A DNA stretch of 64,000 bases from Enchytraeus crypticus (GCA_905160935.1 CAJHZI010000575.1:36001-100000); one strand, 5' to 3'; positions 44,472 to 56,033 are shown, numbered from the stretch's first letter. Notes: generated from the letters alone by a model not told the origin. Program-made: numbers and translations.

Positions 44472-47400
44472 CCTACCCTCTTTGATGATCTTGTGCTTGT
44501 ATGTGTACTTTCACCATAGCATTATAGCTAAATTAACTCATCTCGTAATTGATTGAATGAAGTTAATTGATGATTTAGAGCTGGGAACAGATCGACATGT
44601 TCAGAGTTTTACAGTCAGAGACTCGCTGGTAAATTTTATCAACGTCAGCTGTTGGGGCAGTGAAACATTTATATCTGGGTTGGCTGCATCATTGCATATT
44701 GGGCAACTCGGTTTGTACTACTATAAAAAATACAAATAATAAACAAGCAAGTGCAACTATTTTATCCATATTTCAGTCTGGTGACATAGCCAGGATTCAA
44801 ATTTGGAGTGGGCACTTTAATCTTGGGGAGGTACACACTCAATGCAATGTGTGTACAATGTGTGCACTTATATTTTGGGTTTATTAAAAACCCAAAATCC
44901 CATTTCATGGCAAGCTCACCTTGATAGCTACACCTATGTAACTCTGTTGCAATCTTGCAACTTCGCTTGGAACTTTGACAATGATCTAGATAACGATTTA
45001 CCCATAAATTAAATTTTGAAAAATGTTTTAGTAAACATACTGTGTAAGTGTTTATTGTAACTCTAAATTTTAGTTTTTTATATAATAATTCACAAAATAG
45101 GTTTAATACAGCAGGAACTAAGTTTTAAATATTTTTTCCTAGCGAATGTGTCATTCTTAGGCTTTTCTTGTAATATACATGCAGATCTAGCTAGCTACAA
45201 TATGGCCTTTTTGCAAAATACCACTTCTTTCCATTTCAACTATCAATTATTGTGTTCATTTTCAATTATTGTGTACATTTTCAATTATTGTGTACATTTT
45301 CAATTATTATGCACATTTTCAATTATTGTGTACATTTTCAATTATTGAGTACATTTTGAACTATTGTGTACATTTTCAATTATTGTGTACATTTTCAATT
45401 ATTGTGTACATTTTCAATGATTGTGTACATTTTCAATTATTGTGTACATTTTTAATTATTGTGTGCATTTCAATTATTGTGTACATTTGTGTGTAGTTGA
45501 AATTAAACAAGCTGTGGTTCAGTCCAAGCCCGCTGATGGTCAGCAAGACAAATTTAAGCCGTGGACTCCTAGGTGACATTTATTTTTTTTAAATTCTATT
45601 CTATAATTTTATTCTATTCACTTACTTAATATTTTCCATCCTAGTCAGATACCAGACTTCTACCTGACTTCAGTTATGTTATTTTATGTTATTTCTTAAA
45701 TGTTATTAATTGACTAAATAATTTATTTTTAAGTAATACTATTTATTAAATAATTAAATTTAATTATGTTATTTATTATGTTATTTATGTTTTAGTTCAA
45801 TTATGCTATTTAATTGTGTGTCAGCCTTTTTTGTTTTCTGAGCTGTAGATATAGCTAACCCGCCAAACAATATGTTAATGCATATTTCTCTAATTCACTC
45901 CTTCTTTATATCTCTCAAGCACTAGTCAGATTGACAGCACAAATCTAAAGTATTTTTACTTGCTTATATAAGCTTGCACTTTAATGAGCATTAGATTTAT
46001 CCTGAGCTTCATTGCCCTGGCAATGATGCCAGGGCAATACTTCTTGAGGAAATATGACTTCTGATATGATTTGTAATCAGCATTTTCAATTAGAGCGTTT
46101 GTTAGTAAGCTTGTGCTAAATATACTCATAGGTAGTAAAATTTGTTATTCTGTTTTACGCAGCCCATATCACTTGAGTGTGAATGAATTGAGAGGTTCAG
46201 TGAATGAATGTCAGGATACGTTGAGTGAATTTGAGGCAGCATCTCTCAGAAATCTAATTCATGTGCCGGTGAAACAGTCTAACGATTTCTACACTATCGC
46301 TGATGTGTTGGCTGGTGGTGAGGCTTTGGTTGGAGAATACATCTCAATGTTGGCTATTGTCAAAAAGGTTAACTAAATCTTTATTCTATTCAAGTTATGA
46401 ACGTTTTATTTGCTTAGAATTAGGAATGTTTCTGTAAGCAAAAAAGGATTTTAGGTATATATTAATACAGAAATAAAATGGCAGTTTTGGATGTTTGTTT
46501 GAATTTACAAAAGTAGATCCTCTTGTATAGTTAAGCTGTAGTTTAATTGAGATTTAGCGCTTTATTAGTTTAAATTTAAAACATACTGATTGATTGACCG
46601 GCTGATTTCCTCAGTAGGTTTATCGATTGATTGATTATTGCTTGATTGACTGATTGATGATTACGTGCAGGTCGGCCCAGTAAAAGAATTCACATCTAAA
46701 GCAGGTCGGGCTATGAGACGCTGTGAAGTTCAGATGTTCGATGAAACGAATCCAGATTTCACTCTTGTCATGTAAGAATCTGCTAACTGCTTCAATTAAT
46801 TAATTTAATTAACAAATAAATTAAGTAATTTAATTACTAAGTGTTCATAGGATCCCTCGGTCGTACGATGTGTGATAAATGTGCTTCTGTTGTACTTAAA
46901 ACTAAATCTCTTCAGAAAAGTACTATTATAATAAAACTATTCTTTATGTCTCTCTGTTAAGCAACAGCTATGCTTTATATATTAAGTTTTTTATAATCCA
47001 AGATACTGAAGTATGTAGGTTTATGTAGTCTTTATATACATACTTCTTAATCGATGTAGGTTTATATTGTTTTAATGTATAAATTTGCTTTGTTTTAATG
47101 TAGAAATTAGACATTTGTTCACAGCTTGCTCTTTATTAAATTCATTTTGAAAAGGTAATTGTATTTTATTAATATAAAACTACATTTCTGAGCACTTATT
47201 TTATTCATTATATAATTTCAGTTACAGGCTTTTTTGTATGTTTTATTTTTGTTACTTTAGTAACTTTTTAAAATTTAGTAATTTATGTTACTACTTTAAT
47301 TTTATTCTATATATTTTATTATATTATATACTTTGTATATTATACTTATTTTCTACTGTTCAGTGAGTAACATTTTCTATAAGGCAGTTCTTTTATAAAT

Positions 47401-50400
47401 ACGTCTTCACAGGCATTGCAGCATTTATATTGAAAATTATTAAATTAATTACTGGCATAATTAATTCTATCCCGGAATGCATGAACCTTTTCTTTCACAA
47501 TTACTATGGACCAAATATATCAAATACCCAGAAGCTCTTGCTATTGGTGTGCTATTGCGAGCAGATTATCTGCTGTTACTCCGCTTCTATCAGACCAATG
47601 ATATTCTACTGGCTGGAGCCAGTGTCGACGTCGGTAAGATATCGAACTGAGGATCTTTATGTGAGGGTTTAAATTCTGGGCTCTCCCATCACTGATATCC
47701 CTTTGATGAGATGAAACTGACGTTAAAATCGGCTTAACAATAGCTTTTACTTTTAGAATAGAAGTATTAAGTATCCGATTTTTTTTTTATTTTTTATTTT
47801 TGTGCCTATGATTTAACAACTAGCTTTCTAAAAAAATGTTTTGTAGTTTATTGTATTATGTTGCATGGTATTTTGTTTAACAGCTGGGATAACTCAATGA
47901 TTAAATTTGCATCGGAGTGGCTGCCTTTGCAAACTGGTATAATTTTATATATCTGCTTATGGTTAATGTAACACATTTATATTAATTTATTTTCTCTCTC
48001 TCTCTCTCTCTCTCTCTGTCTCCATAATGGTCTTCCTAATGTAGGTCCAAGGTACATATTCCTATTACAAATTCTCATTTATACTCTTATAAGAGCTCCA
48101 TTGTTCAGCAAGTTAATCTCGTCACAGGTTTAGTCTTGCATCAAACGAAAATATTACCAATCTTGTATGATAATATGTAGAAAATAGACAGCACGTAATG
48201 TCTATTACAATGCATAGTTTTAACTAGTAGGCCTATATAATTAATATTTTGCTTAGCTCACAATGCTGGCCAACGTGAAATCAAATGTTGAGTGTACTGC
48301 TCCATTATGTATATTTCAGAAAATTTTTAAATTATATTACAATTTTTCAGCCTGCAAACTATTATGCTGCTGTAGCAGCTTAATCCTGATTTGTCCTACC
48401 TTTACATTTTCATGATACATTATCCTGATTTGTCGTACCTTTTCTTCATTACACAACTGAGTGTGTGAAGAAAATTTTGCTTAGAGATCAGTACATGCTT
48501 ACTTACGTGCACACTTGCTGAAAATGAAGTATTTACAAATTAAATTGGCAAATTAAATATGGTTAATTAAATTTTAATTTAATTTAATTTAATAATTAAT
48601 TTAATAATTTAATTAATTAATAATTTAATTTAGCAAATTAAATTTTAAGTAAATTAAATTAATGGGATATAGGCCTGGTTTATGTGATCGTATTGATTTA
48701 TCTAATATATTATTGGTTTTCTTTTTATTGTAGTCTTATCAAACAATGCTTTGATATGATTTGATGCCTTATTAGGTCAATGATTAAAAAAAAACTAAAA
48801 GAGCCTCAAATTTCAAGTTAAGTCCAGTTGTTTCAAACGTTGAGGCTAAGACGGTAATGAAATTACCTACAAACGGTCGTCTATATAGTATTTAACCTGA
48901 TTTAATTACATGTATATACTGCCATACGGATGTCATAATGTTGTGCATATCTAAGTTTGTGTATTAGCTAGGTTGAATTATCATGTTTCATATGGTCTAC
49001 ATGCATGTAGATCATAGAAGAATAGAAAGTTCATACAAAATTTATATTTTTACATTTTTGAATTGGTGGGTGTGAAAAATTAAATTTGTTTTGCTGCATA
49101 TGTTTCTCAGTTGTGTTTGCCGCCGATATTAAAGTGTCTTACAATGCGTTCAAGAGAACAATTGTTGGATCTACTGCAGCTCAAACTGTTCTAACAACTA
49201 ATCCTGGTATATAGCAATCAAACAGTCAGCCAGCGAATTTATATAGTATCTCTTTAAGCAAATATGTCAAAGTAATAACTAAATATACTATAGCAGTTTG
49301 TTATAAATTAATGAAATCGATTTAAGTTCAGGATAAATGTAGCATCTAATGACGCGTTATGTCTTAGATTGATTGATCAATCTATTGATTAATTGACTGA
49401 CTGACTGATTGGCTTTTGGATTGATTGGTTGATTGATTGATCTATGAATTGATGATTTGCTGTTGCTTTTTCTGAAGTAAATGTAAATTCTCCTGTAGCA
49501 ATGCTTTAAGATATAATCTGAGATGAATTTACCTTTACCCTCTCCTGTGGTGACGTTAGATGTAAGCTGAGATGAATTTCCTGTGCCTTCTCCTATAGTG
49601 ATGTTAGATGTAAGCTGAGATGAATTTCCTGTGCCTTCTCCACTAGTAATGTTAGATACAATCTGACAAGATGTATCTACACCTTCCCCTGTAGTCATGT
49701 TAGATACAAGCTGCGTTGAGTTTTCTTTGTTCTCCTGTAATAATGATTTTAGATATAGGCTGAGATGATTTATCTTTTCATTCTCCAGTAGTAATTTTAG
49801 ATACAAGTAAAGTGAAATATACATTATAGTGAAGTGATCAACTATGTTGATGTATATCACTTTTAATACAACATGTTTAAACCGTTAGGCAATTTATGTT
49901 ATTTTCCGTTTAACCAGTCCAGTGAATGTCCGAGATTTTACTCTTAGATCAGCGCGGCTGGGTTTCAAACCCCGTAGGGTTCAATTCACCTCAGGTTCAG
50001 TCATTTAAAACTTAATAACGTTATCCTTACGCTATTGAAACATCGTATTACAAGTGTGTTTGATGTGTAGACACTCGAGAAGCTCACTATCTGTTCAGAT
50101 ATGGACAGATGACGGGTCTACCTGAGGACCCTGTGACGTCTGCGGGTGATATCAGTGAACTGGATAACCTCAACTGTAAGCTGCTAACTTATAGCAAGGA
50201 CGGATCACCCATCCCCCACCGGAACATCCAAATTTGTTTTGGAACTTAGCAATATAAATGGAACCTTTTTTCAAATAGTTCTTGAGGACTTTTATATATT
50301 GTATATAGGCTATATCTCTGGAAGGCACAGAGGGCCCACCTCGTCATAAGCAGAATCCCTCAAGAATAATGGTATATCAAAATTAATGTTATAGATGATT

Positions 50401-53400
50401 TAAAGATCCACTCGTATGTGGACATGAAGAGGAAAATGGAAGATAGAGAAGAGTGGAGGCGTTATATACCATGGACCTGCCAGTAGGCAGTGCACTTAGA
50501 GAAAGAGATAGGCTATACAGGTATAATATTGTATGGGATGTGATAATAATAAATTGACTAACAGTAGGCCTACGTGGATTTGACCCGCTTGTGATGTGTA
50601 GCCGTAGTCTGATAATGATGGTCACTAAAGTCTTTAGTACTACAGTCATATGGTAATATCCTTCTGATTATCTCTTAACTGTGCTAGTGGTGTTGAGTAA
50701 TGTTGTTTAAGTAAGGTTGAAGTAGATGCATAAGAATTGTTATATCTTTTACTATCATAGTAGTAGTTATAATGGAGTGCAAACTAATTAATAATATAGG
50801 AATTTATAATTCCTGTACTCTTGTCATTTTATAATTAGCTGTAGATTTTGGTACCCCTTAATTCATTTAAAATATAATTTCTGAGAGAGTTTGCCTTTGC
50901 CATCTTTTTTGGTAGTTATTATCTATCCTGTAGTTCGTACTGTTACTAATGTTAATCCTACTACTCAACTAACACTGATTGCTGGTATGTATAAAATCTT
51001 TAGTATCTATAGTGCTTTGCTAATACTTAGTCCTTTTGAATTCTTTATTATCTGAAATAGCTTTGCTACTGTTTAGAATACTTAGCCCTCTCGATATAGT
51101 TATATAGATCTAAGCTCTATAATTTTTGTCTGTTTTGAAATAGTCCATTTGGTCAATGTGTCATATCGTATATTGTCATGAAATTTCAAACAACAGATTC
51201 TGTTTTAGAAGACTCACTTGAGTGACATTCGTAGCCATTGTGCTTAACGCATCTCATAGCTTCGCCTTCCTCAGAATATAGAATAAAATATCAAATATAT
51301 ATCATTGACATTTTGGGCATCTGTGTTTGTTCAGAAATAAATTTCAAAGTAACAAAATTTATCCTGAAGACAACGTAATTGTTATCAAGTTTGTTCAAGT
51401 TTTTAACAATGGTTAAATGTTTTTAGTGGATGAGATCAGGAATGTGTATGGTTGAATGATGTTTTCAGTGGACGAGATCAGGAGTGTGTACTCGGTCGAG
51501 CAGTTGAAATCTCTTATGGAGACTGGTGTTGGGTTAAACGAGTCTAGCAGCAGTGAACCAGTCTACGGCGTCGTCTACGCGTTTATTTCTGCTCTGAACA
51601 TAGATGAGGCACCATCTCTGATCACCCAGTGCTGCTGGTGGGTGCTTAGTTGAGCTGTTGTTGTTGTTGTGGTTGCTGTTGTTGTTATTGCATTGTCGGC
51701 ATAGCACTTGCTTGTGCTGTTACTAATTGTTAGCATTGTCTGTATAACACTTAGCTGTGCTTGGTGCGCTTAATTATATATGCTGTTCTGTGGTTATTTA
51801 ATGGAATATTTGTGTCATTTCTGAATGTAGAAAAGAACTTTATTTAACAATTTTAGTGTAAGACTGACAGTAATGTGTTGGTTGAATAAGCTAGACAATG
51901 CTTATGCTTGCAAAATGCTTATAATTAGATGCCTCATTTTAGTTCAATTTTAATATAATTCTAGATTCATTATTAGATTTGTCTGTAATATATAGAATGA
52001 AGATGTTCCCCATGTAATGTCCGGGTTCTTTGACGTATTGACCATCTTAACCAACCAGTGACTGCACGTGTCGTAGAAGGCGACTAAATTAAGCACTAAG
52101 ATCCATACCAACGTCAGAAAGGGCATTCGGTTGGTATGCGCCTAGGCTCCAAAAATTGCTACAAAAGTGTAAATGAATGAAAAATTCTCAAATAGGACTG
52201 ATGACATGATGTAGGACAGAGAGGACTTAAGACAGTCTATTCGTATCCCGAACCTGGTTGAACTGGGATTCAAGGGAGGATGATGATGATGATGATGATG
52301 ATGATGTGATGACATAGAATGAAGCTATGCAAATTTGCAAGTAACCAATTAATCGCAAGCATTTTATTGCACTCAGGAGCTGTGGTAAATATCATTGTTG
52401 CTGGAGTGATGAAGATAATGCATGTCCTGCCATTGGTCGACTTGTATGTGACAAAAATGCAAAGTATTCTTTAGTACATCTCCTTTATATATCCCTTCCT
52501 CCCTTATTGATTGATTGATTATATTGATTATGTATAGCGGGGAATGTCGTCAGCGTTGTTCGGTTGCTAACACCTGCTCCAATGAATCCTGCTCTCAGTT
52601 TGGACTAGATCAGTCGGTCGCTGTGAGGTACGACCTGCGCGTATCGTTGACTGACAGCTCTGCTACGCTGAGCGGTTGTGCTGTTGTCGGCAAGGCGGCT
52701 GAACTACTGCTCGGCTGTTCCGTGAGTAGCAGAATTATCTTTTGATTTTTTGATTTTCGTAACAGTTAAATTTTTATTTGATCTATTTTGTTATCAGTCT
52801 TTCAACGTCAGAAAGAGCATTCGGTTGGTGAGCGCCTAGGCTCCAGAAATTGCTACAGAAAGTTAAACGAATGGATAAAACGTGAAGGTCTATTCGTATC
52901 CCGACCCTAGTTAAACTGTGATTTAAGCGAAGATGATGATGGTGAAGATTTTGTTATCGGTCTTCGGTTTAATGAATATTTGTTTATTTTATTTGTTTTG
53001 TTAAACATTCTTCATGTCAATATAGCCACTTTGTTTTCAGATTGTCTTCGAAACAATTAACGTGCCAGTTTAGGCACTCAATTTTAATTTTTTTCTGCTT
53101 TAGTAAATGCCGATAAAGGCCAACTTCTTCGGTTTCTTGTTTGAAAAGCCAGAACCGTGTCAGCAATGGGACGAGCTCTGGATTCGAACCCTACTTGTGC
53201 AGATTCGTAGTTGGACAATTTGCTACCAATTCAGCCCAGTCTCTAATTTTAACTTGTAAGCTTTTTAATTGATGAACGTACTTAGGTTCAGGAGTTTCTC
53301 AACATGAAGGAGAATCTCAAAACTGAGCTGAAGTGGAAGTATTTGCTAGAGAGATGCAAAGTCTGTGTCAAGGTTTGAAGAAACATTACGCTGTTTGAAC

Positions 53401-54099
53401 AGTCTATCTATCTAATTAGTAGCGGTGTATGCGATTTTACAAACACTTTAGCAATAATAACTGTTTGAATTAACTATAAAATATTTTAACTGTTTATATT
53501 TTTAGCTGTCTTAACTGTTTCAGTTAATTCTCACAGGATGTGTTAGATATTATGGATAACTTTGAGGAAAAACAGTATCTGAATTACAGGAATTTATAAC
53601 ATATTAATGTTAATTAGGACTTATTGAAATATGTATTGACAATTTTAAAAATGGATTTAATGAACTTAGTATAAGGTGATTTATTTTTGTTAAATTAAAA
53701 CATATGGCTGATTTGCTGTCTCTGGCTGAGTTGCTGCCTCAGACTGAGAGCATTAGTTGCTGCCTGATCAGTTAGGTGTCTGCCTGCAGATCAGTAGGTG
53801 CGAATTGAAATCATTAGCTTGCCCGTCATTGATATCGCTTTAGAGAGATTATCTTGGCTCTACTTTAGTCTTTTAGTCTTTTAATAGCACAAAGCAATAG
53901 GATGTGCTTATTCTTACAAGCAGGCAACTCTTCTAGATTTACTCGTTAAAATATCTGTGCGAACTGTGTTTAAATGTCTCATCTTCGCTTGTGTATGTAT
54001 GTGTAGTTGAGCACGTCAGCCGTGGGACCCAGTAAGGGCAACGTTAAACTACTTAAGTGTGATCTGATTTCTGTGGATGAATTCCTTCACAGCATCTGA
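42308..54099 (+). CDS. MEIOB: MEIOB, meiosis-specific OB-fold protein (14 coding exons)
   Basis: RPA1-related single-stranded-DNA-binding factor, known to act with SPATA22 in meiotic crossover repair. Exons: 42308-42508, 43878-43935, 44579-44710, 45497-45572, 46163-46367, 46671-46771, 47884-47936, 49111-49206, 50071-50175, 51469-51637, 52377-52463, 52538-52721, 53286-53372, 54007-54099. All phases agree, giving 548 codons. Family motifs: KLVGVIIAMSDSRKFPNKK; SFTVRDSLVNFINVSCWG; NLIHVPVKQSNDFYTIADVL; RRCEVQMFDE; IWDNSMIKFASEWLP; VVFAADIKVSYNAF; EIRSVYSVEQLK; VYGVVYAFISALNIDEAPS; a Cys-rich Zn-ribbon-like part in exons 10-12; LTDSSATLSGCAV; ELKWKYLLERCKVCVK. The N-terminus has about 65 extra residues compared with mammalian MEIOB (442 aa). 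Exon 2 is tiny. The exon 11 donor (GTATTC) is weak and was chosen by phase. Exon 1 starts 10 bp after an acceptor, so a 5' UTR intron is likely. Confidence 0.93.
42760..43385 (+). mobile_element. LINE RT 3' part (MKRRAEDR family) in MEIOB intron 1
   Basis: Peptides CEKCGTDIK, then WTTLLYSCETWTLRKGDIRE, LEALKMWLWRRMEKIKWT, KNWMSQGMV, YAMDLS and a final (GA)n. Best-preserved copy of this LINE family in the window; still with several stops and shifts. Confidence 0.8.
44427..44471. repeat. (TA)n microsatellite
   Basis: About 22 TA units with one ATACATAT interruption. MEIOB intron 2. Confidence 0.9.
44872..44898. repeat. Perfect inverted repeat, 11-bp arms, 5-nt loop
   Basis: ATTTTGGGTTT, loop ATTAA, AAACCCAAAAT. 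MEIOB intron 3. Confidence 0.85.
45236..45492 (+). repeat. 19-bp minisatellite abutting the MEIOB exon 4 acceptor
   Basis: About 13 copies of TTTTCAATTATTGTGTACA. The array ends a few bases before the acceptor GTGTGTAG of the 76-bp exon at 45497. Confidence 0.95.
46011..46038. repeat. Perfect inverted repeat, 11-bp arms, 6-nt loop
   Basis: ATTGCCCTGGC, loop AATGAT, GCCAGGGCAAT. GC-rich stem in AT-rich MEIOB intron 4. Confidence 0.9.
47608..47755 (+). mobile_element. tRNA-derived SINE family A
   Basis: CTGGCTGGAGCCAGTGTCGA, CGGTAAGATATCGAACTGAG, GGGTTTAAATTCTGGGCTCT, CATCACTGATATCCCTTTG, AAACTGACGTTAAAATCGGC. MEIOB intron 6. Confidence 0.75.
47940..49110 (+). other. MEIOB intron 7, unrecognised
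   Basis: Contains a (TC)n run (about 47995-48020) and an AATTTAATT-rich stretch (48540-48660). No coding signal. Confidence 0.5.
49475..49800 (-). repeat. 48-bp minisatellite, in phase with codons
   Basis: About six units of 48 bp; on the minus strand each encodes 16 residues of the type GEGTGNSSQLTSNITI. It lies in MEIOB intron 8. The open frame (49357-49860) has no splice or family support. Confidence 0.85.
49805..50045 (-). mobile_element. tRNA-derived SINE family B
   Basis: Minus strand: GGGGTTTGAAACCCAGCC (B-box region), AGAGTAAAATCTCGGACATT, TGGTTAAACGG and the AAAAGTGATATACATCAACA tail. Ends about 25 bp before MEIOB exon 9. Confidence 0.75.
50300..50512 (+). mobile_element. LINE 3' end (MKRRAEDR family)
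   Basis: CACAGAGGGCCCACCTCGTC, AGAATCCCTCAAGAATAATG, GTTATATACCATGGACCTGC, AGGCAGTGCACTTAGAGAAA. MEIOB intron 9. Confidence 0.75.
50520..51415 (+). other. MEIOB intron 9, remainder
   Basis: No coding signal or recurrent repeat noticed. Confidence 0.5.
51417..51468 (+). repeat. Tandem duplication of the MEIOB exon 10 acceptor
   Basis: TTTTTAGTGGATGAGATCAG (51420 onward) is a diverged copy of the true acceptor and exon start TTTTCAGTGGACGAGATCAG about 46 bp downstream. The upstream copy soon meets a stop (GGTTGA) in the MEIOB frame. Confidence 0.85.
52040..52310 (+). mobile_element. Dispersed repeat D, near-complete, with (GAT)n tail
   Basis: CACGTGTCGTAGAAGGCGAC, AACGTCAGAAAGGGCATTCG, GCGCCTAGGCTCCAAAAATT, GTCTATTCGTATCCCGAACC, TGAACTGGGATT, then (GATGAT)n. 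The GTCGTAGAAGGCGACT core resembles a motif I associate with mollusc SINEs. Confidence 0.65.
52785..52950 (+). mobile_element. Dispersed repeat D, 5'-truncated
   Basis: AACGTCAGAAAGAGCATTCG, GAGCGCCTAGGCTCCAGAAA, GTCTATTCGTATCCCGACCC, AAACTGTGATTTAAG, GATGATGATGG. Confidence 0.65.
53125..53230 (-). mobile_element. tRNA-like SINE fragment
   Basis: Minus strand carries AGTAGGGTTCGAATCCAGAG, a good B box, but no intact cloverleaf. It resembles diverged SINE A. Confidence 0.5.
53705..53885 (+). mobile_element. Diverged SINE A copy
   Basis: GCAGATCAGTAGGTGCGAAT, then TTGCCCGTCATTGATATCGC matches the family A core with a decayed B box. MEIOB intron 13. Confidence 0.5.
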
Positions 54100-54339
54100 G
54101 CGGAATTGTACATCATTATCGCAGTTATTTAAAGTTCTGTCGCAGTTTAGATGTTTCTATTGAAAGATTGACGCAAGTGATGTCTCTAAGAGGACTGCAT
54201 TTGTTACTTTTGTTGTGCTTTATTTATTTATTTTATTTACTTAGGATGATTTATGGAGATAATTTTTGCCGCTACTGCCCACTTCTAAAACTCCTTTCAC
54301 GCCTTTAGGTTACTGCCAGAGATGGTCGAAATCAATGTG

Positions 54340-54712
54340 AGCCTGAAATCTCCTGTGACTTTTTGATATCTCCCGTAACCGTCTGAGATCTCATGTAACT
54401 TACTGATATCTTCTATGACCTCCTGATATCTCCTGTAACCTCCTGATATCTCCTGTAACCTCCTGATATCTCCTGTAACCTCCTGATATCTCCTGTAACC
54501 TCCTGATATCTCCTGTACTCTCCTCATATCTCATTGACCTCCTGATATCTCCTGTGACCTTTTGATATCTCCTGTAACCTCCTGATATCTCCTGTGACCT
54601 CCTGATATCTCCTGTAACCTCCTGAAATCTCCTGTGACTTCCTGATATCTCCTGTGACCTCCTGATATCTCCTGTAACCTCCTGAAATCTCCTGTGACTT
54701 CCTGTGTTTCAG
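54340..54712. repeat. 20-bp minisatellite downstream of MEIOB
   Basis: About 19 copies of CTCCTGATATCTCCTGTAAC. Starts about 240 bp past the MEIOB stop, so possibly in its 3' UTR. Open minus-strand frames (RRYQEVTGDIRRLQEISGG type) are periodic artefacts of the 20-bp unit. Confidence 0.95.
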
Positions 54713-54724
54713 TATTGTAGACAA

Positions 54725-55430
54725 ATATGATACCGTCTTTCGTTATAATCCCTTCACTTATTACGTTGAATTCCTCTCTCTTTTTTAAGAAAGTGTCAAA
54801 AACCAGAATTAAATAAGTGGCCAAAGAGGAGATCTGTGTTTTAGCCTTTGATAAATATGTTTACAATTTTAACTGAGTTTTCCTCTATTAATGTGTTCTG
54901 CAATAGTCTTCAAATGAAAGTTTCCTTAATTTTTGAACTACTTGACAATTCCTATATCAAAGAATTTACTTAATTTACAACATTTTCACCGACTAGATGA
55001 GCCTTTTTTATTTCATTGTTTTGATGTTCTAGAATTTATGTAAGTCAGTTATTATTAATTGTGAAGCTAAATGAGTTGACTTAGTTAAGTATTTATTGTT
55101 TACCCTGCAGTACTGTGTTACTGGCTTTTTATTGTCTGAGTATTATTTAAAATGTGTTTATAGTTGCAAATAGTTTAACAGTTTTACAGTGATATGTTCG
55201 GATGAAACTTGTCCTTTCATTGTCGTTATGCTGCTGACGTATGATATGTTTTGTCAAGAGTTCTTGTTATCTAAGAGTCATTTTAAAACATTATGATAAT
55301 GGAGTGATTTACACGGCGGTAAAATAGTAACATTTGCCGGCAGACGTTATATTACTTTACTGCTACTAAATGTGCTTACGCAAATATATTTTCTTGTATA
55401 CAGAATTATTTATATCAGTTATCATCATTC
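54725..55430. other. Intergenic, nothing recognised
   Basis: AT-rich, densely stopped. Confidence 0.45.
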
Positions 55431-55434
55431 ACCA

Positions 55435-55765
55435 ACATCATCTCCTTTTTATCCCAGTTTAACTAGGGTCGAAGGCATGAGGAAGGCTACGGGAAACCAC
55501 CTTAGAATCCATACTTTTCCCAAGTTATAGGCTACATAAGGTGTGGATAAGGCATAGACTTTGTGAAGGGATTAATTTGTTGATCTAAGGAATGCTGTTA
55601 TGGAGCGAGAAACAGACTGTGAGCATGAATATATACCTTGAACCTGCCACTAGGCAGTGCACTGAAGAAGAAGGACTAGGGTCGGGATACGAATAAACTT
55701 TTCCTCTCATCTCTGTCCCACATCGTACCAACCATTCGCAGAACACTATGAGATAAAGGCATTTA
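55435..55765. mobile_element. Composite of repeat D and LINE-tail fragments
   Basis: CATCATC..CCCAGTTTAACTAGGGTCG and GGGTCGGGATACGAATAAAC are minus-strand repeat D pieces. Between them, TATACCTTGAACCTGCCACT..GGCAGTGCACTGAAG matches the MKRRAEDR LINE tail. Confidence 0.55.
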
Positions 55766-56033
55766 CTGACTAAGCCTCATCATTATTTTGCAGCATCATC
55801 ATCCTGCAGTAATTTTGTTTTTTGAAATGGAGAGTCAAATGTCTAGTCGTTGTCCACAATCTGTTTGTCTAGACCTCTACAGTGTTACTAGTGAACGACT
55901 AATTATTAACTAAATGTGTTAATAAATGAATCTCAGTCACCTGTTGGCGACTAAATCTCTGTTTAGCGTGTACTTTAGTTGTCGCTTGCGAAGCACAGGT
56001 TTTTAATGTTTTTACACCCATCTCCCCTTACTT

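Noticed and set aside
44776-44887. Possible MEIOB exon (SGDIARIQIWSGHFNLGE) after a TTTCAG acceptor
   Set aside because: It needs phase 0, but the preceding exon ends in phase 1, where it reads a stop. The 45497 exon fits phase and homology, and this stretch looks like transposon debris.
45148-45496. Plus-strand frames with VYIFNYCVHFQLL repeats
   Set aside because: Artefact of the 19-bp minisatellite in MEIOB intron 3.
54297-54824. Three overlapping minus-strand frames with RRYQEVTGDI repeats
   Set aside because: A 20-bp minisatellite opens all three frames of one strand cyclically. There is no start or splice context.
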